This document shows, in pieces, positions 1 to 5,149 of a DNA stretch of 5,149 bases. Below the pieces are notes generated by a model. That model was not told where the DNA came from and ran no database searches. It worked only from the letters and a program-made list of their open reading frames with translations. A program made the position numbers and the translations under genes. Origin of the DNA: an uncultured Gemmatimonadota bacterium (GTDB lineage Bacteria > Gemmatimonadota > Gemmatimonadetes > Gemmatimonadales > GWC2-71-9); contig CALGOK010000170.1 in assembly GCA_937961295.1 (NCBI GenBank), positions 1-5,149 of the forward strand, in the 5' to 3' direction. Within the stretch, counting starts at the first letter, position 1; each line of letters starts with the position of its first letter.

Positions 1-1
1 C

Positions 2-232
2 ACGGACGTGCCAACGATCTTCGAGTGCAAGTTGTTCGACAACGATGACAACGTCGAGACGGTCGCCCGCAGCAAGGCGGTCGGCGAACCGCCGTTGATG
101 CTTGCCGTGTCGGTGTGGGCGGCGGTCAAGCAGGCCCTGTCCCACCTGCCGGCGGCGCGGCCGGACGAACTGCGTCTGCCCGCGACCAGTGAAGAGATTC
201 TCCGCTGCCTGGCAGCGAAGCCGGCGGCGCCG
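2..232 (+). CDS. xdhB: Xanthine dehydrogenase molybdopterin-binding subunit, C-terminal fragment
   Basis: Reading from position 2, about 77 residues match the C-terminal end of the large molybdenum-cofactor subunit of xanthine dehydrogenase (XdhB/XDH family). The family oxidises hypoxanthine and xanthine to urate in purine breakdown. The diagnostic stretch is RSKAVGEPPLMLAVSVW at about 71-121. The Glu codon at 86-88, in KAVGEPP, corresponds by family knowledge to the catalytic base at the molybdenum centre. It is followed by a helix (AAVKQAL) and the usual closing motif LPATSEEILRCL at about 174-211. The full protein is roughly 750-800 residues, so only the last tenth is here, cut by the left edge. 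No stop codon appears where the protein should end (near 220-250). The frame instead runs on to 1243 through sequence that is the antisense of rpsA. Codons such as TTG, GAA, ATT and AGT and a G+C of 32/60 in the first 60 bases differ from the neighbours. I infer foreign origin or a chimeric join. Confidence 0.82.
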
Positions 233-247
233 GCCGACCGCGCACCG
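221..247. other. Chimeric junction between xdhB and rpsA
   Basis: To the left, + strand homology to xanthine dehydrogenase is clear up to about position 220. To the right, - strand homology to ribosomal protein S1 is clear down to about 245-248 (KDVAER), and perhaps to 233 if the following VG belongs to S1. Below that, the S1 frame reads an Arg-rich sequence unlike the start of a fourth S1 domain. Neither gene has a stop codon at the join. The segment 221-236 consists only of G and C, which could favour a false overlap or a microhomology join. The exact breakpoint cannot be set by eye. Confidence 0.75.
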
Positions 248-1198
248 CTCGGCCACGTCCTTCCACGCGTAGCTCTGCAGCTGCTTCATGCCGAGCGAGA
301 TCCGCTCGCGCTGCCAGTCGATGTCGAGGATCTTGACCTCGACTTCCTTGCCGATGGCGACCAGCTCGCTCGGGTGCGACACGCGGCCGTACGACATGTC
401 GGTGATGTGGAGCAGGCCGTCCACGCCGCCGAGGTCGATGAAGGCGCCGAAGTCGGTGATGTTCTTCACCACGCCCTTGCGGACCTGGCCCACCTCGAGC
501 TCCTTCATCAGCTTCTCGCGCTTGCCCGCGCGCTCGGTCTCGAGGATCACGCGGCGCGACACCACGATGTTGCGGCGGCGCTTGTTGAGCTTGATGATCT
601 TGAACTCGTAGGTCGAGCCGAGGAGCTCGTCGATGTTCGGCACCCGGCGCAGCGCGATCTGCGAGCCCGGCAGGAACGCATCGACGCCCATGAGGTTCAC
701 CACCACGCCACCCTTGATCTTCTTCATCAGGGTGCCCTCGACCGGCTGGTCGTTCTCGTGCGCCTGGCGGATCTTCTCCCAGACGCGCATGAAGTCGGCC
801 TTCTTCTTCGAGAGGACGACCGCGCCCTCCTGGTCCTCGAGGTGCTCGAGGAAGACCTCGACCTCGTCGCCGACCTGGAGGTTCTGGGGATCCTTGAACT
901 CGTCGAGCGGGACCGAGCCCTCCGACTTGAAGCCGACGTCGAGGATGACCGCGTTGTCGGTCACGCGCAGCACGCGCGACTTGACGATCTCGCCCTCGGC
1001 GATCTGCGACATCGTCCCCTCGTACAGCTCCAGCATCTTCTCGTACTCGTCGTCCGAGTACTCGTCGTCGTAGAGGTCGGGGCGGACGCGCAGCCCGGTC
1101 GCCGTGGCGAACGGCATCCCGGGCACGTCGGTCATGGCAAAGGCGACAGCGTCGCCCTCGGTCGCGGGCGAAGTCGGGGTGGTCTCGGTCTCGGACAT
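233..1198 (-). CDS. rpsA: 30S ribosomal protein S1, N-terminal part (truncated)
   Basis: Ribosomal protein S1 binds mRNA on the 30S subunit and helps unwind and load it for translation initiation. From ATG at 1198, preceded by AGGA at 1204-1207, about 322 residues are recognisable. Residues 1-68 form an acidic N-terminal extension containing two DDEY copies (about 44-52). Three OB-fold S1 domains follow. Domain 1 is at about 69-132 (KSRVLRVTDNAVILDVGFKSEG, given here as residues 73-94, then VVLSKKKA). Domain 2 is at 152-215 (GTLMKKIKGGVVVNL, GVDAFLPGSQ, NIVVSRR). Domain 3 is at 236-303 (ITDFGAFIDLGGVDGLLHITDMS, residues 247-269, then RISLGMKQLQ). Family members usually have four to six domains and often 400-580 residues, so the C-terminal half is absent. 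The frame stays open to the left edge only because it crosses the antisense of the xdhB fragment. The gene lies downstream of cmk in the same orientation, the widely conserved cmk-rpsA order. Confidence 0.93.
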
Positions 1199-1203
1199 GG
1201 GGA

Positions 1204-1207
1204 TCCT
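1204..1207 (-). promoter_or_regulatory. Ribosome binding site of rpsA
   Basis: AGGA lies five bases before the ATG at 1198 and supports that start. It is modest for a highly expressed gene. This would fit translation helped by leader structure or by S1 itself, but that last point is inference. Confidence 0.45.
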
Positions 1208-1254
1208 GCGGGTGGCAAGTCGCCGCGGGGGGTCGCGGGTTGAGGGTGAGTCCT

Positions 1255-1272
1255 CTGGGCCGGCCCGCCCAG
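1255..1272 (-). repeat. GC-rich inverted repeat (hairpin) in the rpsA leader
   Basis: A perfect inverted repeat has arms CTGGGC (1255-1260) and GCCCAG (1267-1272) around a six-base loop. Because it is self-complementary it can form on either strand. Transcribed with rpsA it would fold in the 5' leader, about 57 bases before the start codon. No run of T follows on either strand, so it does not look like an intrinsic terminator. A role in S1 translational feedback is possible, since S1 autoregulation is known in enterobacteria, but nothing here proves it. Confidence 0.4.
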
Positions 1273-1289
1273 TTGCGGACCAGCCCAGA

Positions 1290-1318
1290 AGAATAGCCGC
1301 CGGTCAGCGGGCTGACAA
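1290..1318 (-). promoter_or_regulatory. Sigma70-like promoter of rpsA
   Basis: On the - strand, TTGTCA (1318-1313, five of six matches to the -35 consensus) is followed after exactly 17 bases by TATTCT (1295-1290, four of six matches to the -10 consensus). The -10 element sits in a rare A/T-rich patch just after the cmk stop codon. Transcription would begin near 1283 and give a leader of about 85 bases before the rpsA ATG. This would let rpsA be expressed independently of aroA-cmk, as is known for rpsA in E. coli. Confidence 0.55.
1303..1316. repeat. Palindrome overlapping cmk stop and rpsA -35
   Basis: A perfect inverted repeat GTCAGC-GG-GCTGAC spans 1303-1316. It covers the last cmk codons, including its TGA (1304-1306), and overlaps four bases of the proposed rpsA -35 element plus part of the spacer. 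The two-base gap is too tight for a good RNA loop. If it is functional, a dimeric DNA-binding protein site is the more likely reading. It could be chance in G+C-rich coding DNA. Confidence 0.3.
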
Positions 1319-1984
1319 CCCGCGATCCTTGGCCCAGGCGACGATCGTCGCCACCTGGTCGGCGAACCCGATCGCCGTGGTGTCGAGCGCCAGCGCGTCG
1401 GCGGCCTGCCGGAGCGGCGCCACCGGCCGCCCGGCGTCCAGCCGGTCGCGCTCGGCCAGCCGGTCGGCCTCTGCCGCCACTGCCGGCGGGTCCGCCCCCT
1501 GCCCGTCCTGGGAGAGGCGGCGGCGGGCGCGGGCGTCGGGACTCGCGGTGAGGAACACCTTGAGTGCCGCGTCGGGAAACACCACCGTGCCGATGTCCCG
1601 GCCGTCGAGCACCGCCCCGCCGTGCCGTTCCACCGCCTCGCGCAGCAACCGATCGACCCAGCGGCGCACCCCCGGCATGGCGGCCACCGCCGAGACTCGG
1701 GCGGTTACCGCCGGCGCCCGGATCGCCGGCTCCGCGAGATCGCCGTCGACCAGGACCGCCAGGGTGATCCCCGCCGGCTCGAGGGAGACATTCGCCGCCT
1801 CGGCCGCCCGCAGCAGCGCCGGCTCCCCCTCGGCCTCCCCGCGCAGCCCGAGCCACGCCGCGGTGCGGTAGAGCGCCCCGCTGTCGATATGCACCAGTCC
1901 CAGCGCCTCGGCGACCGCCCGGGCGGTGCTCGACTTGCCGGAGGCAGCCGGTCCGTCGATCGCGATCACCCGCACCGCGGTCAT
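1304..1984 (-). CDS. cmk: Cytidylate kinase
   Basis: This cytoplasmic enzyme phosphorylates CMP and dCMP with ATP to give CDP and dCDP in pyrimidine nucleotide salvage and supply. The 226 residues match the usual bacterial length (about 220-230). The P-loop GPAASGKS is at 11-18. The segment HIDSGALYRTAA (32-43) corresponds to the family's nucleotide-contact motif YxDTGAMYR. The signature DGRDIGTVVFPDA is at 127-139, and an Arg-rich LID start, RARRRLSQ, is at 152-159. The C-terminal pattern RDxxDxxRxxxPLxxAxDAxxLDTT is complete at 179-203. The chosen ATG at 1984 overlaps the aroA stop in ATGA, and GGGAGG (1989-1994) lies four bases upstream inside aroA, which indicates translational coupling. 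The stop is TGA at 1304-1306. The product uses the same broad pathway inputs as nucleic acid synthesis but has no direct biochemical link with aroA, and the pairing is simply a conserved gene order. All key motifs are intact. Confidence 0.96.
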   Translation of the reverse strand: MTAVRVIAIDGPAASGKSSTARAVAEALGLVHIDSGALYRTAAWLGLRGEAEGEPALLRAAEAANVSLEPAGITLAVLVDGDLAEPAIRAPAVTARVSAVAAMPGVRRWVDRLLREAVERHGGAVLDGRDIGTVVFPDAALKVFLTASPDARARRRLSQDGQGADPPAVAAEADRLAERDRLDAGRPVAPLRQAADALALDTTAIGFADQVATIVAWAKDRGLSAR

Positions 1985-3252
1985 GCCACCTCCCGGCGGA
2001 CCGCGTCGAGCGCGGCGGCGAAGCCCGGGAACGAGACCGCGGCACAGTCCGGGTCGTCTATCCGGATCGCGCCACGGGTATCGAGCACCGCGAATGCCAT
2101 CGCGATGCGGTGATCGCCATGCGTCACGACCGCACCCCGCAAGGGTCGATCGGTCCCGACGACCACCAGGTCCTCCCCATCGACCGCGGCGTCGACCCCG
2201 ATGGCGCGCAGGTTGGACGCCATCAGGGTGAGCCGGTCGCTCTCCTTCACCCGCAGCTCGGCCAGCCCGGCGAACCGCGACTCGCCCGCCGCCCGAGCCG
2301 CCAGCGCCGCCAGGATCGGGATTTCGTCGATCAGGCCCGGCGCCTCCTCGGCGGCGACCTGCACCGCCTGGAGTTCCCCGGCGCCAACCAGGAGGTCCCC
2401 GGTGGGCTCGCCGCCCACCTCTGCCCCGGGCTCGATGGCCACGACCGCCCCCATGCGCGCCAGCACCTCGAGCCAGCCCGTCCGGGTCGGATTGCGGCTG
2501 ATTCCCGCGATCCGCACCAGCCCGCGCCGGCCCAGCACCGCGGCCGCCGCAAGGAAGGCGGCCGAGGAGGGGTCGCCGGGGACGTCGAGCTCGAATGGGG
2601 CGATCTCGCCGGTGGGTTCGAAGGCGAGCCCGGCCGACGTGGCGGTGAGGGTGTAGCCGAAACTGGAGAGGAGGCGCTCGGTGTGGTCCCGCGACCTGGC
2701 GGGCTCGCGGAGGGTGACCGGGACGCCGCCGGTCACCCCGGCCAGCAGGAGGGCGCTCTTGATCTGGGCCGAGGCCACCGGGAGCTGCCAGACGATGGGG
2801 GCAAGCTGCCCCCCGCGGATGGTCAGGGGCAGTCGGCCGGGGTCGCCCGTGAAGGCCGCACCCGCGGCGGCCAGCGGCTCGGTGACCCGGCCCATCGGCC
2901 GGCGGCGGAGCGAGGCGTCGCCGGCAATCCGGGCCGGAAAGCGGTGTCCCGCGAGGAGGCCCATCAGGAGGCGAGCCGTGGTCCCAGAATTGCCACAGTA
3001 CAGGGTGGCTTCGGGACGGCGAAAGCCGCCCCGCCCATGAATTTCCACGGTCGCCCCGGCCCGCAGGGCCGACACCCGGACCCCCAGCTGGCGCACGACC
3101 CGCGCGGTCGATCGGGCATCGAGCGCGGTGAGCGCTCCGCGGATGCGCGACCGTCCCCGGGCCAGCCCGGCGAGGAGCAGCACCCGGTGGGTGATCGACT
3201 TGTCGCCGGGGACCCGGTGACTGCCGCCGGTTGTCTGGCCGGTATGGGGCAC
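1981..3252 (-). CDS. aroA: 3-phosphoshikimate 1-carboxyvinyltransferase (EPSP synthase)
   Basis: The enzyme joins phosphoenolpyruvate to shikimate 3-phosphate, the sixth step of the shikimate pathway to aromatic amino acids. The 423 residues match the family length (about 420-450). The N-terminal substrate loop PGDKSITHR is at 15-23 (Lys18, Ser19, Arg23). The phosphoenolpyruvate-contact loop GNSGTTARLLMG is at 87-98. SAQIK is at 161-165, RDHTE at 188-192 and NPTR at 254-257. The catalytic Asp lies in LIDEIPILA (Asp309), and RVKESDR is at 334-340 (Glu337, Arg340). The motifs RxHxE, GDKx, SAQxK and NxTR are those used to define class II EPSP synthases. I chose GTG at 3252 because GGAG at 3262-3265 lies nine bases upstream. 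A TTG at 3267, right after an in-frame TAG, is possible but lacks a ribosome site. The gene ends in an ATGA overlap with cmk. It appears intact. Confidence 0.95.
   Translation of the reverse strand: MPHTGQTTGGSHRVPGDKSITHRVLLLAGLARGRSRIRGALTALDARSTARVVRQLGVRVSALRAGATVEIHGRGGFRRPEATLYCGNSGTTARLLMGLLAGHRFPARIAGDASLRRRPMGRVTEPLAAAGAAFTGDPGRLPLTIRGGQLAPIVWQLPVASAQIKSALLLAGVTGGVPVTLREPARSRDHTERLLSSFGYTLTATSAGLAFEPTGEIAPFELDVPGDPSSAAFLAAAAVLGRRGLVRIAGISRNPTRTGWLEVLARMGAVVAIEPGAEVGGEPTGDLLVGAGELQAVQVAAEEAPGLIDEIPILAALAARAAGESRFAGLAELRVKESDRLTLMASNLRAIGVDAAVDGEDLVVVGTDRPLRGAVVTHGDHRIAMAFAVLDTRGAIRIDDPDCAAVSFPGFAAALDAVRREVA
1989..1994 (-). promoter_or_regulatory. Ribosome binding site of cmk inside aroA
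   Basis: GGGAGG sits within the last codons of aroA, four bases before the cmk ATG. Together with the ATGA stop-start overlap it fixes the cmk start and points to coupled translation. Confidence 0.6.
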
Positions 3253-3261
3253 GGCGCCGGG

Positions 3262-3265
3262 CTCC
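3262..3265 (-). promoter_or_regulatory. Ribosome binding site deciding the aroA start
   Basis: GGAG lies nine bases upstream of the GTG at 3252. It overlaps the alternative TTG codon at 3265-3267, so the TTG is more likely part of the ribosome site than a start. Confidence 0.5.
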
Positions 3266-3300
3266 AACTACGAGGAACAGGGATGCAATCGCGTCGCGGA

Positions 3301-3329
3301 ATCGTATCTTTGCAGCGATCACCATTCAA
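3301..3329 (-). promoter_or_regulatory. Sigma70-like promoter of aroA-cmk
   Basis: On the - strand, TTGAAT (3329-3324, four of six to the -35 consensus) and TACGAT (3306-3301, four of six to the -10 consensus, with the key TA and final T present) are separated by exactly 17 bases. Transcription would start near 3294 and leave a leader of about 40 bases before the aroA GTG. It is the most A/T-rich part of the intergenic region. Confidence 0.5.
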
Positions 3330-3377
3330 CGTCGCGCTCCCGCATTGTGTCGCCGGGGCGAGGGGACCCGCCGCTTC

Positions 3378-5149
3378 ATGAGCACTCCCGGAACTGCCGT
3401 CCTCCCAGACCGCTGGCTCGGCACCTACCTCGTCGAGGCGGGGATCGTGGATGCGGAGCAGCTCGAGGCCCTCCTCTCCTCGGGCACGACGCGGCTGTGG
3501 CGCGCGGTGGTCGAGGCGGGACACGCCACCGACGCGGGCCTGGTTGCAATGCTGGGCGCGCGGTTCCGGCTGCCGGACGCGACGGTGGCCGACGCGGACC
3601 GTCGGGGCGCCTATGTGGGGACGGAATCGGTCGCGCGAAAGTACCACGTGCTGCCGCTCACCGTCGACGAGCGCAGCGTAACGATCGCCACCAGCGATCC
3701 GCGGAACATCTCTGCCGAGCAGGAGCTCGAGTTCGTCACGGGCCGCCAGGTGCACTTCCAGGTCGCCTCCCCGCTCGACATCGGCGAGCGGCTCGACGAG
3801 TTCTATCGCCCCGAGAACAAGATCAACCGGCTGCTGCAGGGCCTCGCTCCGGCCCCGGAGCTCGAGGTCGAGCGCGCGACGGAAAAGCAGGAGCAGGACC
3901 GCGACCCCGCGTTCGACGCGCCGATGGCCAAGCTGGTGGACGCACTGATCACCGACGCGGTCCGCGCCAACGCCAGCGACATCCACTCCGAGCTCGAGGG
4001 ACACGAGATCATCGTCCGCTACCGCGTGGACGGCATCCTGCGCGAGGTGATGCGGCTCCCCGAGGCGGCCGGCCCGTCGCTGGTCCGCCGCGTGAAGATC
4101 GTTGCCGGCCTGGACGTGACCAACTCGATGACGCCGCAGGACGGTCGCTCCACGGCGAAGATCGACGGCCAGGTGGTGGACATGCGCGTGGCCACCGCGC
4201 CGGTGGCGCGCCGCGGCGAGAAGCTGGTGATCCGGCTCCTCAACAAGAGCAACCTCAAGAGCTCGATCCCCGACCTCGCGATGCCGCCGGAGGAGGAGGA
4301 CGTCCTGATGCGGATGCTCGGGCACCGCGAGGGCATGCTCCTGGTCACCGGCCCGACCGGCTCGGGCAAGACGACGACGCTGTACGCCGTGCTCAACCAC
4401 CTCAAGACCGGCAAGGTCAACATCGTCACCGTCGAGGACCCGGTCGAGTACGACGTCGACGGCATCTCGCAGATGCAGGTGAACGAGGCGCAGGGGTTCA
4501 CCTTCGCGACCGCGCTGCGCTCGGTGCTGCGCCAGGACCCCGACATCGTGCTGGTGGGCGAGATCCGCGACCTCGAGACCGCGACGATCGCCATCCAGGC
4601 GGGCCTCACCGGCCACTTCGTCTTCTCGACGCTGCACACCAACGACGCCGTGTCGGCGGTGACCCGCCTGCGGGACATGGGCGTCGACTCGTTCAAGATC
4701 GGCTCGGTGGTCAAGGGGATCCTGGCCCAGCGCCTCGTGCGCCGCCTCTGCGAGCGCTGCGCCGAGCCGGTACCGCCGGAGGAGATCCCCGAGGCGGCGC
4801 GTCCGCCCGAGGACTTCCAGGGCACCTTCGCGCCGCGCCGCGCTCCCGGGTGCAAGGGGTGCGCGGGCAGCGGCTTCAAGGGCCGGCTCGCGGTGATGGA
4901 GATGTTCCCGATCGAGGGCAAGGTCGGCCGCCTGATGGAGACCGGCGCGCCGCTCGACGACCTCATCACGGCCTCGCGCCCGTACGGCATGCGCACGCTC
5001 TGGGAGAGCGGGCTCGACCGCTACCGCCGCGGGATGACCTCGTGGGAGGAGGTGCGGCGCGTCCTCGGCGAGTTCCAGTCGCGCGAGGCGCCCGAGGCCG
5101 AGGCGCCGGCGCGCGCCGCGGCGGCCCCCGCGGCCCCGCCGCGCGAGAA
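3378..5149 (+). CDS. gspE: GspE/PilB-family secretion or pilus assembly ATPase (3' end not reached)
   Basis: This is a cytoplasmic hexameric ATPase that powers type II secretion or type IV pilus assembly. From ATG at 3378, 590 residues are visible with no stop before the edge. Family length is about 550-600, so little is missing. An N-terminal MshEN/T2SSE_N-like domain spans about 12-140 (LGTYLVEAGIVDAEQLEALL, 14-33). The ATPase N-domain includes ASDIHSE and the RVDG motif at 216-219. Walker A GPTGSGKT is at 325-332, the Asp box VEDPVEY includes Glu353 and Asp354, and Walker B IVLVGE ends at Glu395. The His box TGHFVFSTLHTND has His413 and His420. A zinc-type tetracysteine set is C458-X2-C461-X30-C492-X2-C495, present in GspE and many PilB proteins. 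Downstream of about residue 570 the tail is rich in Ala, Pro and Glu. No signal peptide or membrane segment is seen. Secretion and pilus versions cannot be separated without neighbours, so the symbol is a best fit. Confidence 0.92.
   Translation, partial: MSTPGTAVLPDRWLGTYLVEAGIVDAEQLEALLSSGTTRLWRAVVEAGHATDAGLVAMLGARFRLPDATVADADRRGAYVGTESVARKYHVLPLTVDERSVTIATSDPRNISAEQELEFVTGRQVHFQVASPLDIGERLDEFYRPENKINRLLQGLAPAPELEVERATEKQEQDRDPAFDAPMAKLVDALITDAVRANASDIHSELEGHEIIVRYRVDGILREVMRLPEAAGPSLVRRVKIVAGLDVTNSMTPQDGRSTAKIDGQVVDMRVATAPVARRGEKLVIRLLNKSNLKSSIPDLAMPPEEEDVLMRMLGHREGMLLVTGPTGSGKTTTLYAVLNHLKTGKVNIVTVEDPVEYDVDGISQMQVNEAQGFTFATALRSVLRQDPDIVLVGEIRDLETATIAIQAGLTGHFVFSTLHTNDAVSAVTRLRDMGVDSFKIGSVVKGILAQRLVRRLCERCAEPVPPEEIPEAARPPEDFQGTFAPRRAPGCKGCAGSGFKGRLAVMEMFPIEGKVGRLMETGAPLDDLITASRPYGMRTLWESGLDRYRRGMTSWEEVRRVLGEFQSREAPEAEAPARAAAAPAAPPRE

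Larger units (their letters stand above)
3253..3377. other. Divergent intergenic region aroA / GspE-like ATPase
   Basis: These 125 bases separate two genes that point away from each other and must hold the start signals for both. The - strand carries a fair promoter for aroA (see the entry at 3301-3329). For the + strand gene I see only a weak -10-like TATCTT at 3305-3310 with no good -35 at 16-18 bases, and a GAGGGGA ribosome-site candidate at 3360-3366. That site lies about 12 bases before the ATG, which is rather far. I see no small gene, terminator or RNA gene here. Confidence 0.6.

Noticed and set aside
8..1243. A 411-codon + strand open frame covering the xdhB end and the whole rpsA region
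   Set aside because: Only the first ~75 codons match a protein family. The rest is the antisense of rpsA, rich in Leu, Asp, His and Val as expected from a shadow frame, so it is not a real fusion protein.
1255..1272. Intrinsic terminator between cmk and rpsA
   Set aside because: The stem is GC-rich, but no T-run follows on either strand.
126..2045. A 639-codon - strand open frame over rpsA and cmk
   Set aside because: Its translation is an Arg/Gly/Pro-rich shadow of rpsA and cmk in another frame, with no recognisable domain.
3305..3350. A + strand promoter for the ATPase gene (TATCTT at 3305, TTGTGT at 3345)
   Set aside because: TATCTT has no -35 partner at normal spacing, and TTGTGT has only G/C bases where the -10 should be. 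Neither reaches reporting standard.
2110..3381. A 423-codon + strand open frame opposite aroA
   Set aside because: It is antisense to a clearly conserved EPSP synthase, has low-complexity Gly/Arg/Pro/Ala composition and shows no family motif.
2964..4637. A 557-codon - strand open frame opposite the GspE-like ATPase
   Set aside because: The + strand encodes Walker A, Walker B and His-box motifs in this region. The - strand frame is His/Arg/Asp-rich antisense noise typical of G+C-rich genes.

Overview
The window is about two-thirds G+C and comes from a Gram-negative-type bacterium. The gene set (aroA, cmk, rpsA and a GspE/PilB-type ATPase) is housekeeping. High G+C, class II EPSP synthase motifs and an S1 protein with a long acidic N-terminal extension would fit a Gemmatimonadota-like or other deep-branching Gram-negative lineage. 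That placement is a weak inference, because no marker here fixes the phylum.

Layout from left to right. Positions 2 to about 232 on the + strand hold the last ~77 residues of a xanthine dehydrogenase molybdopterin-binding subunit. It has no stop codon and its base composition is less G+C-rich than the rest. From about 233 to 1198 on the - strand is the N-terminal part of ribosomal protein S1 (rpsA). It contains three complete S1 domains and then breaks off at the xanthine dehydrogenase sequence. A leader of about 105 bases (1199-1303) carries a promoter-like element and two inverted repeats. The cytidylate kinase gene cmk (1304-1984, -) overlaps the end of the EPSP synthase gene aroA (1981-3252, -) by four bases (ATGA). 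A 125-base divergent intergenic region follows. A nearly complete GspE/PilB-family secretion/pilus ATPase then runs on the + strand from 3378 to the right edge, with no stop seen.

The aroA-cmk-rpsA order is a known conserved cluster (E. coli has serC-aroA-cmk-rpsA). aroA and cmk look like one translationally coupled transcript starting in the divergent region. rpsA probably also has its own promoter overlapping the end of cmk. The GspE-like ATPase is a separate divergent unit for a type II secretion or type IV pilus machine whose other parts are outside the window.

The most notable observation is the join near 221-247. Two coding sequences meet tail to tail, each cut inside its reading frame, one of them an essential ribosomal protein gene. 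This is most easily explained as a chimeric assembly or clone join rather than as natural biology. I found no convincing novel biological system, RNA gene, mobile element or CRISPR array.
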